Below are positions 5,789 through 5,898 of a stretch of DNA of 5,898 nucleotides, piece after piece. The notes below the pieces were generated by a model. The model ran no database searches, was not told where the DNA came from, and saw only the letters and a program-made list of their open reading frames with translations. A program made the translations under genes and the position numbers. This stretch comes from Mucilaginibacter sp. (GTDB lineage Bacteria > Bacteroidota > Bacteroidia > Sphingobacteriales > Sphingobacteriaceae), in the NCBI GenBank assembly GCA_028288315.1, contig JAQBNY010000203.1, positions 1-5,898 of the forward strand, given 5' to 3'. Each line of letters starts with the position of its first letter. Positions within the stretch are counted from its first letter, which is position 1.

Positions 5789-5898
5789 ATGGCAAGAGTA
5801 AAAGTTCCCAGAAAGAGTACACATATAGACATGACGGCTATGTGCGATGTTGCTTTCCTGTTGCTTACCTTCTTTATTTTAACTGCGAAACCAAGGCC
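5789..5898 (+). CDS. exbD: ExbD/TolR-type biopolymer transport protein, N-terminal part (cut by window edge)
   Basis: The first 36 codons are visible. A short basic cytosolic tail, MARVKVPRKSTHID (1-14), leads into a single membrane helix, MCDVAFLLLTFFILT (18-32), followed by AKPR. The Asp at position 20 near the start of the helix corresponds to the essential protonatable Asp of ExbD/TolR (Asp25 in E. coli ExbD, by family knowledge). The DMTxMxDVAFLLLTFFILT pattern is highly typical of Bacteroidota ExbD. It would sit in the pore formed by the ExbB subunits encoded just upstream. The periplasmic domain is outside the window; a second exbD and a tonB gene often follow in this phylum. Confidence 0.93.
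   Translation, partial: MARVKVPRKSTHIDMTAMCDVAFLLLTFFILTAKPR

Overview
The window looks like a chromosomal segment of a Bacteroidota bacterium, most likely of the Sphingobacteriaceae (Mucilaginibacter/Pedobacter type). The evidence is the style of the proteins, the A-rich leaders without clear Shine-Dalgarno sequences, and several matches to the Bacteroidota -7 promoter element TAnnTTTG. The genus is an inference from protein character; no 16S rRNA gene is present.

Left half (1-2625) is on the minus strand. Read in transcription order it holds metK (S-adenosylmethionine synthetase), a strong intrinsic terminator, a DMT/EamA-family membrane transporter, and the first 84 codons of a Nudix hydrolase that runs off the left edge. 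A divergent intergenic region of about 207 bp separates metK from the plus-strand genes.

Middle (2833-4065, plus strand) is a tight two-gene unit: a YegS/DagK-type lipid kinase starting at TTG, then, 3 nt after its stop, a SUI1/eIF1-like (YciH) protein.

The stretch from 4066 to 4860 looks empty in an ORF map but is not. Bases 4072-4556 are the decayed 3' end of an ATP-dependent phosphoenolpyruvate carboxykinase gene (pckA). By stitching frames together, about 160 codons of its C-terminal part can be read. They are broken by indels at several points and an in-frame TGA, and carry an 18-bp in-frame tandem duplication. This remnant is the main unexpected content. Bases 4557-4860 are non-coding, AT-rich and structured, with an 11-bp tandem repeat, two AT-rich hairpins and a good -7 promoter element for the next gene.

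Right end (4861-5898, plus strand) is the start of a TonB energisation cluster: a complete ExbB/TolQ-type proton channel and the first 36 codons of an ExbD/TolR-type partner, cut by the window edge. Most of the window is ordinary housekeeping content. I found no convincing new multi-gene system; the pckA relic is the observation most worth following.
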